A DNA stretch of 64,000 bases from Porogramme epimiltina (lineage: Eukaryota > Basidiomycota > Agaricomycetes > Polyporales > Polyporaceae), in assembly GCA_900155495.1 (NCBI GenBank), contig FTLJ01000227.1, forward strand, positions 1 through 64,000, given 5' to 3'. Shown here piece by piece: positions 32,601-42,292 of this stretch. Position 1 is the first letter of the stretch; every line of letters starts with the position of its first letter. A program made the position numbers and the translations under genes. Under the pieces are notes generated by a model. The model did no database searches and had not been told where the DNA came from. It saw nothing but the letters and a program-made list of their open reading frames with translations.

Positions 32601-35571
32601 ACGGATACCCTTGTTGAAGTCCGCTCCGACGTCAAACAAGAGCTCGACCAGCGCGCTGTTCATCTGCGGGATTGCAGCCTCCATCGGCCAGTGAATGCAC
32701 CACTCCCACGGCACGTCGCAGGCTGAGGATACGTTCTGCCTACCCGAGACGGTGAGTAATCCGGTGGCGGTCCCGAAACGAAGGCGGAGAGCACTCACCT
32801 GAGCTTCTTCGCGTCCGTGAAGTCCTCTTCAGAGAACGAGTACTTCGCGCCATGAGCAAGCAGCACCGCGAGCGCAGAGTAGTTTCGGCGCGTGATCGCG
32901 GAGACGACCGGGTGGACCATCTCAAGGCTCCCTGACACGTGCGGCGCATCGATCACGGCCTTTGCGCTGGGGTCGTTTCGCAAGAGTGCCTCGACAAGCT
33001 CCGCGCGCCCGGTACAGACGATTCTGTGGAAGATCGTGAACACGAAGTCGTCGGCCTGCGAAGACGTCGCGCCGGCCGCGACGAGGCGCTTCGCCGCCTC
33101 GCTTGCTGTGCTCGAGTCGCGCGTGAGGGAGGCGAGGGTGAGGACGTGGAACGGCTTCGCCCAGTACGCATCGAGCTTTGTCACTTGTTTCGGGTCGGCT
33201 CCTGCAGCGAGGAGCTCGTCGATAGCCCCGAGCGAGCCGAAGACAGTCGCATACTGCAGCGGCGTGAACTTCAGGTCCCAGTCTGGCACGTTGACGTCGA
33301 ACACGTCCGGTACGTCTTCTTCGTCCTCGGGGAGCAGGCTGTCGTCCGCTTTCTTCTCCTTCGCGGTCTTCTCGTCATCGCCAGAGGACCAGTCGTCTTC
33401 GCTGCTGTCGCGTTCATCGTCCTCATCGTCCTCGTCGTCCTCATCCGCGCTCTTGTCGCCTTCTTCGTCGTCGACATCCATCTTCTCGGCGTCCTTCGCC
33501 TCTGCCGCGCGCTTCTTCTCCTCTTCCTCCGCCTTGGCCTTCTCGTCGTTCACAGCGCTGCGTTCGAGCAGCTTCCGCACGACGGCTGGGAGGTCCAGTT
33601 GCGCCGCCACGTGGAGCGCCGTCCGCCCGTCGACGAGCCGGTTCGTCATCCGCGCGCCTGCATCGATGAGGTCGCACGCGATCTCGGTCGATTTGGAGAG
33701 GATGGCGACCTGGAGCGGCGTTCGCCCCACGTGGTCGCGGCGGTCGATATCGAAGCCCTCCTCGGCGCAGAGTCGTGTAACGGTGGCGCGGTCCCCGGCC
33801 ACGATCGCGTTGAAGAGCTTCTCGGTGGGCCCCATATACGCCTGCTCCGCCCACTCGCCCTCGTCGATGGGGTTGAAGCTGCCGGATATGCTCTGGCGTC
33901 CGGGATCTTCTTCAATGAACCTGCCTGACGGTGAAAAACGAACGTCACTGGCAGAGCATTGTCACGTACTGGATGCGCCCGCGAACATACGAGCTGTCTT
34001 CTGTCTCCTGCAACTCCTTCTCCTCGTCGTCCTTTGGCTCAGGGCAATACTGCAAATCCGGGTAAGTACATGTCAGACACCTTCGAGGGCTCACGCACCT
34101 CGCAGCAGTCCTCGATGCACTCTGACATAGTACCGAAGAACGCCGGATGACGGTGGAGGCGACGATCTTTGTTCTTCGGGTTGTACGGCGCTGTGATGGA
34201 ATGAGCAAACGTTCGTACAGTATTGTGATCAGCTTACAATTCATGCCTAGATCCTGAAAGCATCAAGTATCAGCCACCGCACTAGCAGCAAAGATGATTC
34301 GACTTACCGTCTGGTACACAAGCTTGTCGATACGGCGAGCGTCCCATCCGGCACCGTAAGGGACGTGAAGCGACTGCACGTCATAGTCGTTCATCTCGAT
34401 GCCCCCGATGTCGATGTTCGCCTTCAAGTCCCCCTTGAACTTCTTCTTGCGGCGCGCATAGTCCACCACTGCATCCGGCCTCGAGCGAAGCTTGCGTCGG
34501 TCCGCGAGATACCGGTTCCTACTATCGGCATCGACGAGACGCTCCAACACCAGGAGGCGGGCGAGACCTTGGACGCGCTGGATGGATCGCTCGAAGATCT
34601 GGGGGAGCGTGAGACACTTGGGGCGACATCAGATGTGCGCTACTCACCGTCGGATCGATGTCCTCGCGCTTCAGAGTCGGAACGTACACCTCAAAGTCGC
34701 GCATCGAGTACTTGGTCAGCCGGACCTCGTACGACGGCGAGCGGCGTGTCATGTCCACTGTGTTGCTCTGGCGCATCATCGCGACGATGGCGCGCGGGTT
34801 CGCCCACACCCGCTCGCCGTCGAACGCGCAGCACGGCGCGTCCACGTCGAACCCGGCCAGGATCTCCGCAGGGGAGCTGTACAGCCGCAGCACGATCTGG
34901 ACGGAGCGATAGGGGTACTGCGAGTGGATCGAGACCGTGTGCTTCGTGCGCACGCAGGTGACGTCCCACGGGACTGAGTCGCGGACGGCCTCGTAGATGA
35001 CCTGCATCTTCGCCTCGGCTTGTGCGGGGGTGAGGCCGTAAAGGAAGAGGTCGATGTCGGACGTAGGGAAGGCGTTGTTATGGAAGTACTTGCGCATCGC
35101 ACGCTTGGACGTCTTCGCAGACTCGGGCACGGGCGCGAGGCACGCTTGGACGGAGCCGCCTGCGGCAATGACGTTGCTCCAGTCGGCGAGCTGGGAGAGG
35201 GAGCCCTCTGTAAAGAGCGCCCAGGTCTTCTTGAATTCGTCGAGGTCGGCGACCATGGCGGGCTCGCCCTCCGCACGGCGCCGTTCCGCGGACAGAGGGA
35301 GGATGTGATGGGCGGACAGTGCGGCATCGTCAGCGACGACGCGTGCGCGAGTCTTGCGAATGTCGCTCGGGGCGTCGAACACGTCTACGAGCCCGACGTG
35401 GGGGTCACGGAGGCGCGTGTTGTCCTTGTCGGTAGCCCAGAGTTTGCGAAGTTCTGCCTCATCGTCGAGCGACGGTTGGAGGACTTGAGACAGGAGGTCG
35501 CCAGCGCCTGGTCCTGGCGGCAGTTTGGCGATGCGGTCGAGGAATGCCTGTGCTTCTGGAGTTTGAGGCAT
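29651..35571 (-). CDS. Large nucleotidyltransferase-like ankyrin-repeat protein
   Basis: Twelve exons (35571-34648, 34598-34308, 34253-34238, 34190-34099, 34049-33970, 33920-32799, 32739-31955, 31880-31770, 31708-30898, 30845-30729, 30666-30531, 30478-29651) close to 1,770 residues. The N-terminal third has a nucleotidyltransferase-like signature: AGGSVQA, then PTSDIDLFLYGL about 30 residues on, then a conserved block (KHTVSIHSQYPYRSVQIVLRLY, AEILAGFDVDAPCCAFDG). The usual spacing between GGS and DxD is shorter, so an insertion is inferred and activity is unproven. The middle and end carry ankyrin repeats (GRTPLQVAIL, GRTALHVAAQ, FTPLQYATVFGS, HIHVAANWG, QPLHIAVK, QTPLHLAV) broken by acidic Asp/Glu/Lys-rich loops. 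The family is conserved in fungi but has no assigned function known to me. Exon 3 is a 16-nt microexon. No signal peptide or membrane segment. Confidence 0.88.
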
Positions 35572-37081
35572 GCTCGTGGGAGTAGGTGGAAAGGTATGAA
35601 TAGGCTGGACAGGCTTTAGGGGGAATGTCGTCCAGTGAGGAACACTAGACCCACCGAGGTGCGTTCCTTTATGTATGTCCGGTGGACACTCGACTGATCG
35701 AGTTTGATGGACGGCGCTGCCGCCACATTAGCGTTGTCTCGGTATTCACCGCTTTGACCACGAGGAGAGCCGCAGGAACAGATGATTGAGTCATGTTCCA
35801 GTCGTGGCAGGTCGTGGTGCGGTCCAGAAATCTGTCGGGCGGCGAGACGCGGGTTGCGTGGCGGAATTTTCGGCGCGCATCCTTTTCGGGAAATTCCCGA
35901 CGCGCGCCCGCCCCTTGGCGCCAAGGTGATAGTGACTCATCTCTCGTCCCCATCGGCGCACGCCCTTTCCTGATCACCACCGACTCACTGCTCGGTCCCT
36001 GTGCGCCGCACAGTACCGTCTTTGATACAGCTTCTATCTCAGCCGGACGCGCTCGTACCGCCCCCCGACGTTCTTCAACTGCGAGATGACTCGCTTCGGC
36101 CAGGGCGCGCCATCCCTTCCTATCGCCTCACCACGCGAGCACAAACGAGTGTAGAGAATACGTCAACGTGTGCCGTTAATCTCGGAAGAAAACGTACCTG
36201 GAACTAGCTCCGGCCGAGTGAGGGACGACGTCAGAATTCAACGAAGTGGGGACTGGCTCTGGTCGAAGCAGCGTCGGTAAGTATTCCGTCCAGCGCAGTC
36301 TGTAATGACGTTTCTAACCTCACAAACTCCCACACTGATCAGCACCGGCGGACTGGAGGAAAAAATGTCCTTCTTTCCGCGCTCTATTACGATCAACGCT
36401 CAACAAGGCACGGGATAGCGAGCTCCAGTCTCCGTGAGATCCGATGAAACTGCGCGGCTGGTGGCACAAGAGAATGAGTGATGGAATGTGAACGAAGGAG
36501 CATGTGCTGAACACTGGGACCTCATCTGTGAGTACTCAAGTTGGGTTGGTGTTCTCGACTACGTGTTCACTTTCGCCAGTCAATTCCATCGCATCCAACG
36601 ACGTATGCCTACTGGCGAAGGACGGGACCAACACGACCGCTCAGCCACTTTTGTGGGTTTCAATAGTGTGTCATCTGGTTCTCTTGTGTCACGTCCCCCT
36701 TTCTCTCCACATGCCGTCGTGCTGCGCTGTCGTAGACGTCCCACACCAGCACACGAGGGCTCTCAATCGTTCGATGCGCGGAGAAGCCGTAGCAGGAGCG
36801 CAGCATTAAACTTCCGCAATGACCACGCCATTCAACCGGTCAGCGCTAAGTCGTCCGGGGAGAGAACGACCGGATTGCGGAGAGGGGGTGAGCTTCTGTT
36901 TTCCCAAGATTCTTCGCAGCGGATGCTGAAGCGTAGCAGGGCCGTCATAGGGTTCAAACGTTCATCGCGAACAATTGCCAACATGGAGACGCCCTCTGCC
37001 GCCCAACTCATAATCATGCGACAGTCCCCGGCCTCCCGCCATGCGTTCCCTGTCCACAATAGCAACTTCTAGCCCTGAAAT
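35572..37081. other. Intergenic stretch
   Basis: Divergent promoter region between the NTase-ankyrin gene and the first hydrolase gene. A 194-codon plus frame (36488-37072) has no motif and is not called. Confidence 0.45.
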
Positions 37082-37097
37082 TGAAGGGCTCGGCGAT
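37082..37097 (+). promoter_or_regulatory. Promoter block shared by the two hydrolase genes, copy 1
   Basis: The 16 nt TGAAGGGCTCGGCGAT recur with one change at 38771-38786 upstream of the second hydrolase gene. Each copy lies shortly before the TATA box (63 nt here, 24 nt there). It may be a regulator site or simply residue of the duplication. Confidence 0.45.
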
Positions 37098-37159
37098 AAT
37101 CGATTGTTCGGCAGTCAGAGCTTTACGGCCGCATCGCCCACCACTGAGGCATGCATATG

Positions 37160-37167
37160 TATATAAG
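37160..37167 (+). promoter_or_regulatory. TATA box of epoxide hydrolase-like gene 1
   Basis: TATATAAG, 82 nt upstream of the ATG at 37249. Confidence 0.65.
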
Positions 37168-37248
37168 GAGTCGACGTAGGTGTGCCATCCAACCTCGTCC
37201 GTACCACCCCACTGATCTCTACCTTGCAGCTACTTTCGTCAGGTCCTG

Positions 37249-38495
37249 ATGAACGCTTTGAAGTACAAGGACTGCGTTGTCCAGCGAGGCTTCACGTACC
37301 ACTACTACTACTCTCCTGCCGCCCCAGGAAAGCCGACATTGTTCTTCGTCCACGGATTTCCGTCCACCTCTTTCGACTGGTCTCGCCAGGTAGCGTTCTT
37401 TGAGCCCAAAGGCTACGGCCTTCTCGTCCCCGATTGTCTTGGATACGGCGGGACGTCAAAGCCTACTCATCACGAAGCGTATCGGTGGAAGCTCCTAGTG
37501 CAGGACCTCGTCGACGTCCTAGATGCGGAACACCTCGACACTGTCGTCGGGATCGGACATGACTGGTGCGCCCCCCGCCTCCTGCCTTCAAAGCTAACAA
37601 ATATCTCACACGCCTCGGGGATCACCAGGGGATCAGCGCTGCTCTCTGCGCTGATGCACCACCATGAAGAACGCTTCCGCGGATTCGCATGGATCGCGCT
37701 CTCTTACCTCGCACCGGTCACGACTGAGTTCGTGGTCGATCAAGCCATCGCCGCGTTCAAAGAGAAGACGGGCAGCGATGGCATCGGCTACTGGAAGTTC
37801 TTCGCCCAGCCCGACGCCCCCGAACTAAGTCTCAAGCACGTGAGTGACATTCGCCCGTCGTGTTCCGCGTCGTACGTTATCTGATACTGTCTTCGACCGT
37901 GCAAGATCGACAGCTTTGTGCAGCTGGCATACGCACAAACGCCAGAGCATTGGCTCGAGGGACTCTGCCCTGTAGGCGGAGTGCGGGCTTGGTTGGAGGC
38001 AGACCGCCAGCCCGGTCGCGCCGAGTGGCTGACCGAAGAAGTGAGCTCATCCTCCGCACCTGCTCCTGCACTGTGCATGACTCACGGTGTCGCATCTCGT
38101 AATGTGCCAGGAGTATAACGTGATACGTGCGGCACTCATCCAAGGCGGGCTCGAGGGCCCTGTGAACTACTATAGAGTGGCGCTCGCGAACGGAAATCTC
38201 TCTGACCATCAGAGTACGTCCTCTAATGCCGGTGGCCTATTCGCCCTCGCACGCTGACGTGCTCGACGCAACAGCTCTCCCGGAGAAGTCCTGGCATGTC
38301 AAGAAACCTGCGCTCTTCATCGCCACAACCCGCGACTACGTCTGTCTTGCGGCGCAGGGGAAACTGACGATGCAGAAGTATGCCCCCCACGCGGACGTCA
38401 TCGAGGTCCCCACTGGGCATTGGGCACAATTCGAGGCGGCGGCGCAGGTCAACGACGCTCTAGAGAAGTGGGTGGCGAAACTGGCGGAGGCGTAG
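37249..38495 (+). CDS. Epoxide hydrolase-like alpha/beta hydrolase, copy 1
   Basis: Five exons (37249-37565, 37629-37839, 37906-38040, 38111-38213, 38275-38495) encode 328 residues. It is an alpha/beta hydrolase of the soluble epoxide hydrolase type, which opens epoxides to diols through an Asp-ester intermediate. Visible elements: oxyanion motif HGFP (35-38), nucleophile Asp105 in GHDWG (split by intron 1), likely acid Asp276 in TTRDYVC, catalytic His304 in TGHW, and a lid region between. No signal peptide, so cytosolic or peroxisomal. Substrate unknown; fungal members detoxify or process epoxides of fatty acids and secondary metabolites. Met 37249 fits the TATA box and the paralogue's start. 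The tandem copy at 38911-40145 has identical exon lengths. Confidence 0.93.
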
Positions 38496-38770
38496 ACGTC
38501 ACGATTCGTAGTATCCGGGTATTGGAGTGCTCTCGTCAGCCCATGTTTTCCACCGGTGCCGTTCTCTATCGTATCGAGTGGTCTGTTGCGTCGCTCCACA
38601 GTGCGGCAGCCCGAGGCCGAAATGCATCACGTAACTGGCGGTGTCCGGGGTCCCGAGCTCACACACTCGCTCACGACCACCGCTCTGGAATCACAAGGTC
38701 GCCTCCGGACTACCTTCCATGCTCATGCCGTCTGACGCGTCCCCAAGTGGCACGCCTTCGGTTCGGCAAC

Positions 38771-38786
38771 TGAAGGACTCGGCGAT
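38771..38786 (+). promoter_or_regulatory. Promoter block shared by the two hydrolase genes, copy 2
   Basis: TGAAGGACTCGGCGAT differs at one base from 37082-37097; the following bases also partly match. It lies 24 nt before the TATA box. Confidence 0.45.
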
Positions 38787-38809
38787 GGTTCCATGGTCCC
38801 GTCAGCCCG

Positions 38810-38817
38810 TATATAAG
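38810..38817 (+). promoter_or_regulatory. TATA box of epoxide hydrolase-like gene 2
   Basis: TATATAAG, 94 nt upstream of the ATG at 38911. Confidence 0.65.
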
Positions 38818-38910
38818 CTGTGAGTGTTGTAGCCAGCCTATAGTCATCGTGAGCCCACTCACTCGCTCATCTTCCTCTTCTACCAGACTTAGCCAAAGGC
38901 GCAACCCACC

Positions 38911-40145
38911 ATGGACTCGACCAAGTACAAAGACTGCGTAGTCCAACGGGGCTACAAGTACCACTACTATTACAGCCCTGCCGCACCGGGAAAGCCGACG
39001 TTGTTCTTCATACACGGCTTTCCCTCTACGTCTTCCGACTGGCGGCGTCAAGTCGCATTCTTCGAGCCCCAAGGCTACGGCATTGTCGTCCCCGACTGTC
39101 TTGGGTACGGCGGGACGTCGAAGCCTACTAACCACGAAGAGTTTCGGTGGAAGCTCATAGCGCAGGACCTCGTCGACGTCCTGGATGCGGAACATCTGGA
39201 CACTGTGGTCGGGATCGGACATGACTGGTACGACCGGTCTCACGGCTGAAAATATACGGAGTGTATCTTGCTGACGACCTCGGTGATTGGCAGGGGATCT
39301 GGCATACTCTCGTCGTTGGTGCTTCACCATCAGGACCGTTTCCGCGCCTTCGCGTGGATTGCGCTCTCTTACTGGGCGCCCGTGACGACGCCATTCAATG
39401 TCGATAACGCTATTGCCATCCGTAAAGAGAAGACGGGAAGCGAAGGCATTGGGTATTGGAAGTTCTTCGGCCAAGACGACGCGCCAGCGTTGTGCGAGAA
39501 GCACGTGAGCGAGCCGTTCTCTCGAATGCGGATAGAATTTGCGAACGTTGACTTCCTACATTCACAGATAGACAGCTTCTTGCAGTTGCTATACGCACAG
39601 GTACCCGAGCTGTGGATCAAGGAGTTTTGCCCCGTCGGCGCGACCCAGGCTTGGCTGGAAGGGAACCACCAGCCAGGACGTCCCGACTGGCTTTCTGAGG
39701 AGGTACGTCAGCTGGCTGGCTCTCACGAGCGCGCACCACCTGACTCGCCGCCCTTTAGGAATACAACACGATGCGCGACACGCTCTTGCGGGGCGGGCTC
39801 GAGTCTCCGACGAACTACTACAAAGTCATGCTCGAGAATGGAAATCTCTCGGACTACCAGGGTACGCACCGCTCCCCGCCATTTCGGCAGCGTCCACGCG
39901 CTCATCACTTCTGTAAACCCACAGAGACCCCGGAGGAGTCCTGGCACATCAAGAAGCCCGCGCTCTTCATCGCGACTACGCGCGACTATGTCTGCCTCGC
40001 TCCGCAGGGGAAGATGACGATGCAGAAGTACGCGCCGCACGCGGACATCGTCGAGCTTACCACGGGACACTGGGCGCATCTAGAAGCTACGGCGGAGGTG
40101 AATGATGCGTTAGAGAAATGGGTGGGAAAGCTTTATAAAGTGTAA
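38911..40145 (+). CDS. Epoxide hydrolase-like alpha/beta hydrolase, copy 2
   Basis: Five exons (38911-39227, 39294-39504, 39568-39702, 39759-39861, 39925-40145) of 317, 211, 135, 103 and 221 nt, exactly as in copy 1, encode 328 residues. The Asp nucleophile (GHDWG, split by intron 1), HGFP, TTRDYVC acid and TGHW His are all conserved, so an active enzyme is expected. Differences from copy 1 fall mostly in the lid (for example FNVDNAIAIRKEKTGSEGIG) and near the C-terminus (TAEVNDALEKWVGKLYKV), which may alter substrate choice. Intron sequences have diverged almost fully while exon lengths have not. Same strand as copy 1, about 415 nt downstream. Confidence 0.94.
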
Positions 40146-40566
40146 TGGTGCTTGTATACATGAGTTGATTTTCGCATAACGACGTGGTCTATGTTACCTT
40201 AGGTGTCTATGCGACTGTTGTATACATAACGAAACTATGTATGTTCAGGTCGCGCCCTGCATTTTGAACCTGGATCGTGCCCTTGCAATTGATTATGGGC
40301 GCGGGTAGTCCCGCAGCCACTGCAGGCGCCCTCCGCGCACCTAAATCTCATCCTATGTCATCCCTATGCATAAAGGTACGTTAGCGCATCACAAGAGTCT
40401 TCACAATACCGTGACATACCGAGCCTGTGGCGGAGGAGCCTGAGGAAGGGGGCAGCCTTGTAGACGCGCACGTCCAGCGCCGAAGGGGATCGAGCGCGAA
40501 CAACCATTTCGCGGCGTTATTTTGGGACAGTCGACCACGACTGGTACCCGACCTATGATCCCCGCA
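40146..40566. other. Convergent intergenic region
   Basis: Lies between the second hydrolase gene and the uncertain 3' end of the F-box gene. No gene seen; short frames only. Confidence 0.5.
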
Positions 40567-42038
40567 TCATTCCCTCCAATGCGTGCGCAAACTAACAGAG
40601 AGGTCGTCAATGCGGATCAACTCCGCTCCGTGAGTTACGGGCACGCACAGCAGCTTCTCACGGATATGCGAACTTCGCCATCTCGCACCCCTTCCCTTTC
40701 TTCTGATACGTTCGACGATCACGCGCGCGGGGTCATGTCTCGTCGTCACGATGATTTTCCTGACCGCTTCGGCTGTCTTCTCGTTCATCCCCTTGTCGCT
40801 GTAGCACTCTAAGCTGAGCTGTGCGCGCGTGCCGACCCAAGCGTCCGCGTCCCATGTGGGGCCAGATCACGCCGGGTACGACATGAGTCGACAAGCCTTC
40901 CATGAAGTACAATCAGCCAATGAATAAGCAGAATCAATGGTTCCCGGGACCCCCACCTGGAGATTCGCCACCTTTCGCGCTCCACTATTACGAAGTTCTC
41001 CCACCTATTTGCAAGCTACATTGGCTAGTTCAACTACCGTTTCCAGCGCAAAAGTTGAATGGTACATACCTCCCCGCGTTCCTGCGCCCATTCCAGGGTA
41101 TTGTTATAGAACTCGTCGATTTGTTGTCTGCGCACCTCCTCCGACTTGTCACGGTTTCTATTCTCAAGTTCAGCTTTTTCTTTTAAAAACCTCGACTGGT
41201 CCTCCTTGAGGATCAACTCCACCACGCCAAACCCATACCTAGGATTAGTCTTTTAAGTCCGTATAACGCTTGCTGTTGACATATAAAATGACACTCACGG
41301 ATGTCGCGCTTTATAGATATTGAATGCCCTCTGCCATCGTGAATACGGACCCCTGGCCACATTGACGGCAAGACCCATGTTGAGGTATGCTCGCTGATGT
41401 TCATCCGCTCTGTAATGGAAATAATTTCAGTTGGCAAACCAGCACCTCCAGACGGCTCGCGCAGGCCTCACACTTTCCACAGGCAATGATGGCAGTATCT
41501 CGCGAACCACACCCAGACGACGTCATGAGTTTCAGGCTCTTCGCAAAGCTACATAAATGCATGTAAGCAGCGTGTAGGTTTCACCACAGCAGTGTACGGC
41601 TCACTTCACAAGTAGGGCTGTACAGAAGGCGCACAAAACCAGGAATAGGTATCCAGGATGGCCGTGCGGGCATGCCCTCAGTGGTGGCGAAAGACGCCTC
41701 CCACAACGACGCATTTGAACCGTGCCATAGAAATGTGCGGAAGGACTTCGATACCCTGGAAAGGTTGTAGAGGTCCCATGGGGAAACGTGTTTGTACACC
41801 TGCCACCATAATGGTGTCAGAACAATGCGGCTCCAGGATCCAAATAGTGGGGGGTCCGCAAGAACGCGACCGGGACTCCTAGCTCACATACCTCGAGGTG
41901 AATCTCGGCCGGAAGATCCGGCAGGCTGACCGGGTTGTGCCGCAGTGGAGTTTTGGCACCTCCTGATGACCCCGGCTCGTCGTACGAGGTGGTTGGCTCG
42001 TCTTTGGCCTCGCGGGCTTCGCCTATGTAAAGGCCCAT
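40567..42038 (-). CDS. F-box protein with CxxC/CxxC zinc-binding-like segment
   Basis: Met 42038 leads to the F-box LPDLPAEIHLE, joined (GTATGT donor) to VYKHVSPWDLYNLSRVSKSF and LWHGSNASLWEASFA, the usual agaricomycete F-box start. The next junction yields CELC, then FARYCHHC, two CxxC pairs that could bind one zinc. Later exons read YLNMGLAVNVARGPYSRWQRAFNIY and a charged helix (FLKEKAELENRNRDKSEEVRRQQIDEFYNNTL). The 3' part (about 40900-40567, CYSDKGMNEKTAEAVRKIIV) is plausible but its frame and the stop are not settled. A role as substrate adaptor of an SCF ubiquitin ligase is inferred from the F-box; the target is unknown. It is divergent from the HET gene 255 nt away. Confidence 0.65.
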
Positions 42039-42292
42039 CGTCGTCCAATCGTTGTCGAGTGTGATTACCCGTTTGATAGTAGTCTATCCCGCCTTTCCCT
42101 TTCCCTTCTACTTTCTGATTTGATGGCTGTCTGCGTTATTCTTCAAGATGTTATGTCGTGAGGAGAACAGTATGTGCGTTCCTGGGAGCGCGACGTGTGG
42201 AGCGTTTTGGTATGTGGACTCCCCGGCCTGTTTGCTCTGATTGAAAATTTAAACTCAGTCGAGGGCTCCTTAAGGTAGCGCCAAGCATCAGT

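Noticed and set aside
32892..34130. 412-codon plus-strand frame (and 329 codons at 32939-33928)
   Set aside because: Antisense shadow of the GC-rich, acidic ankyrin exon; Ser/Arg-rich low complexity with no domain, while the minus strand has a closed multi-exon model.
36488..37072. 194-codon plus-strand frame in the hydrolase promoter region
   Set aside because: No domain; lies where upstream control sequence is expected and overlaps opposed frames.
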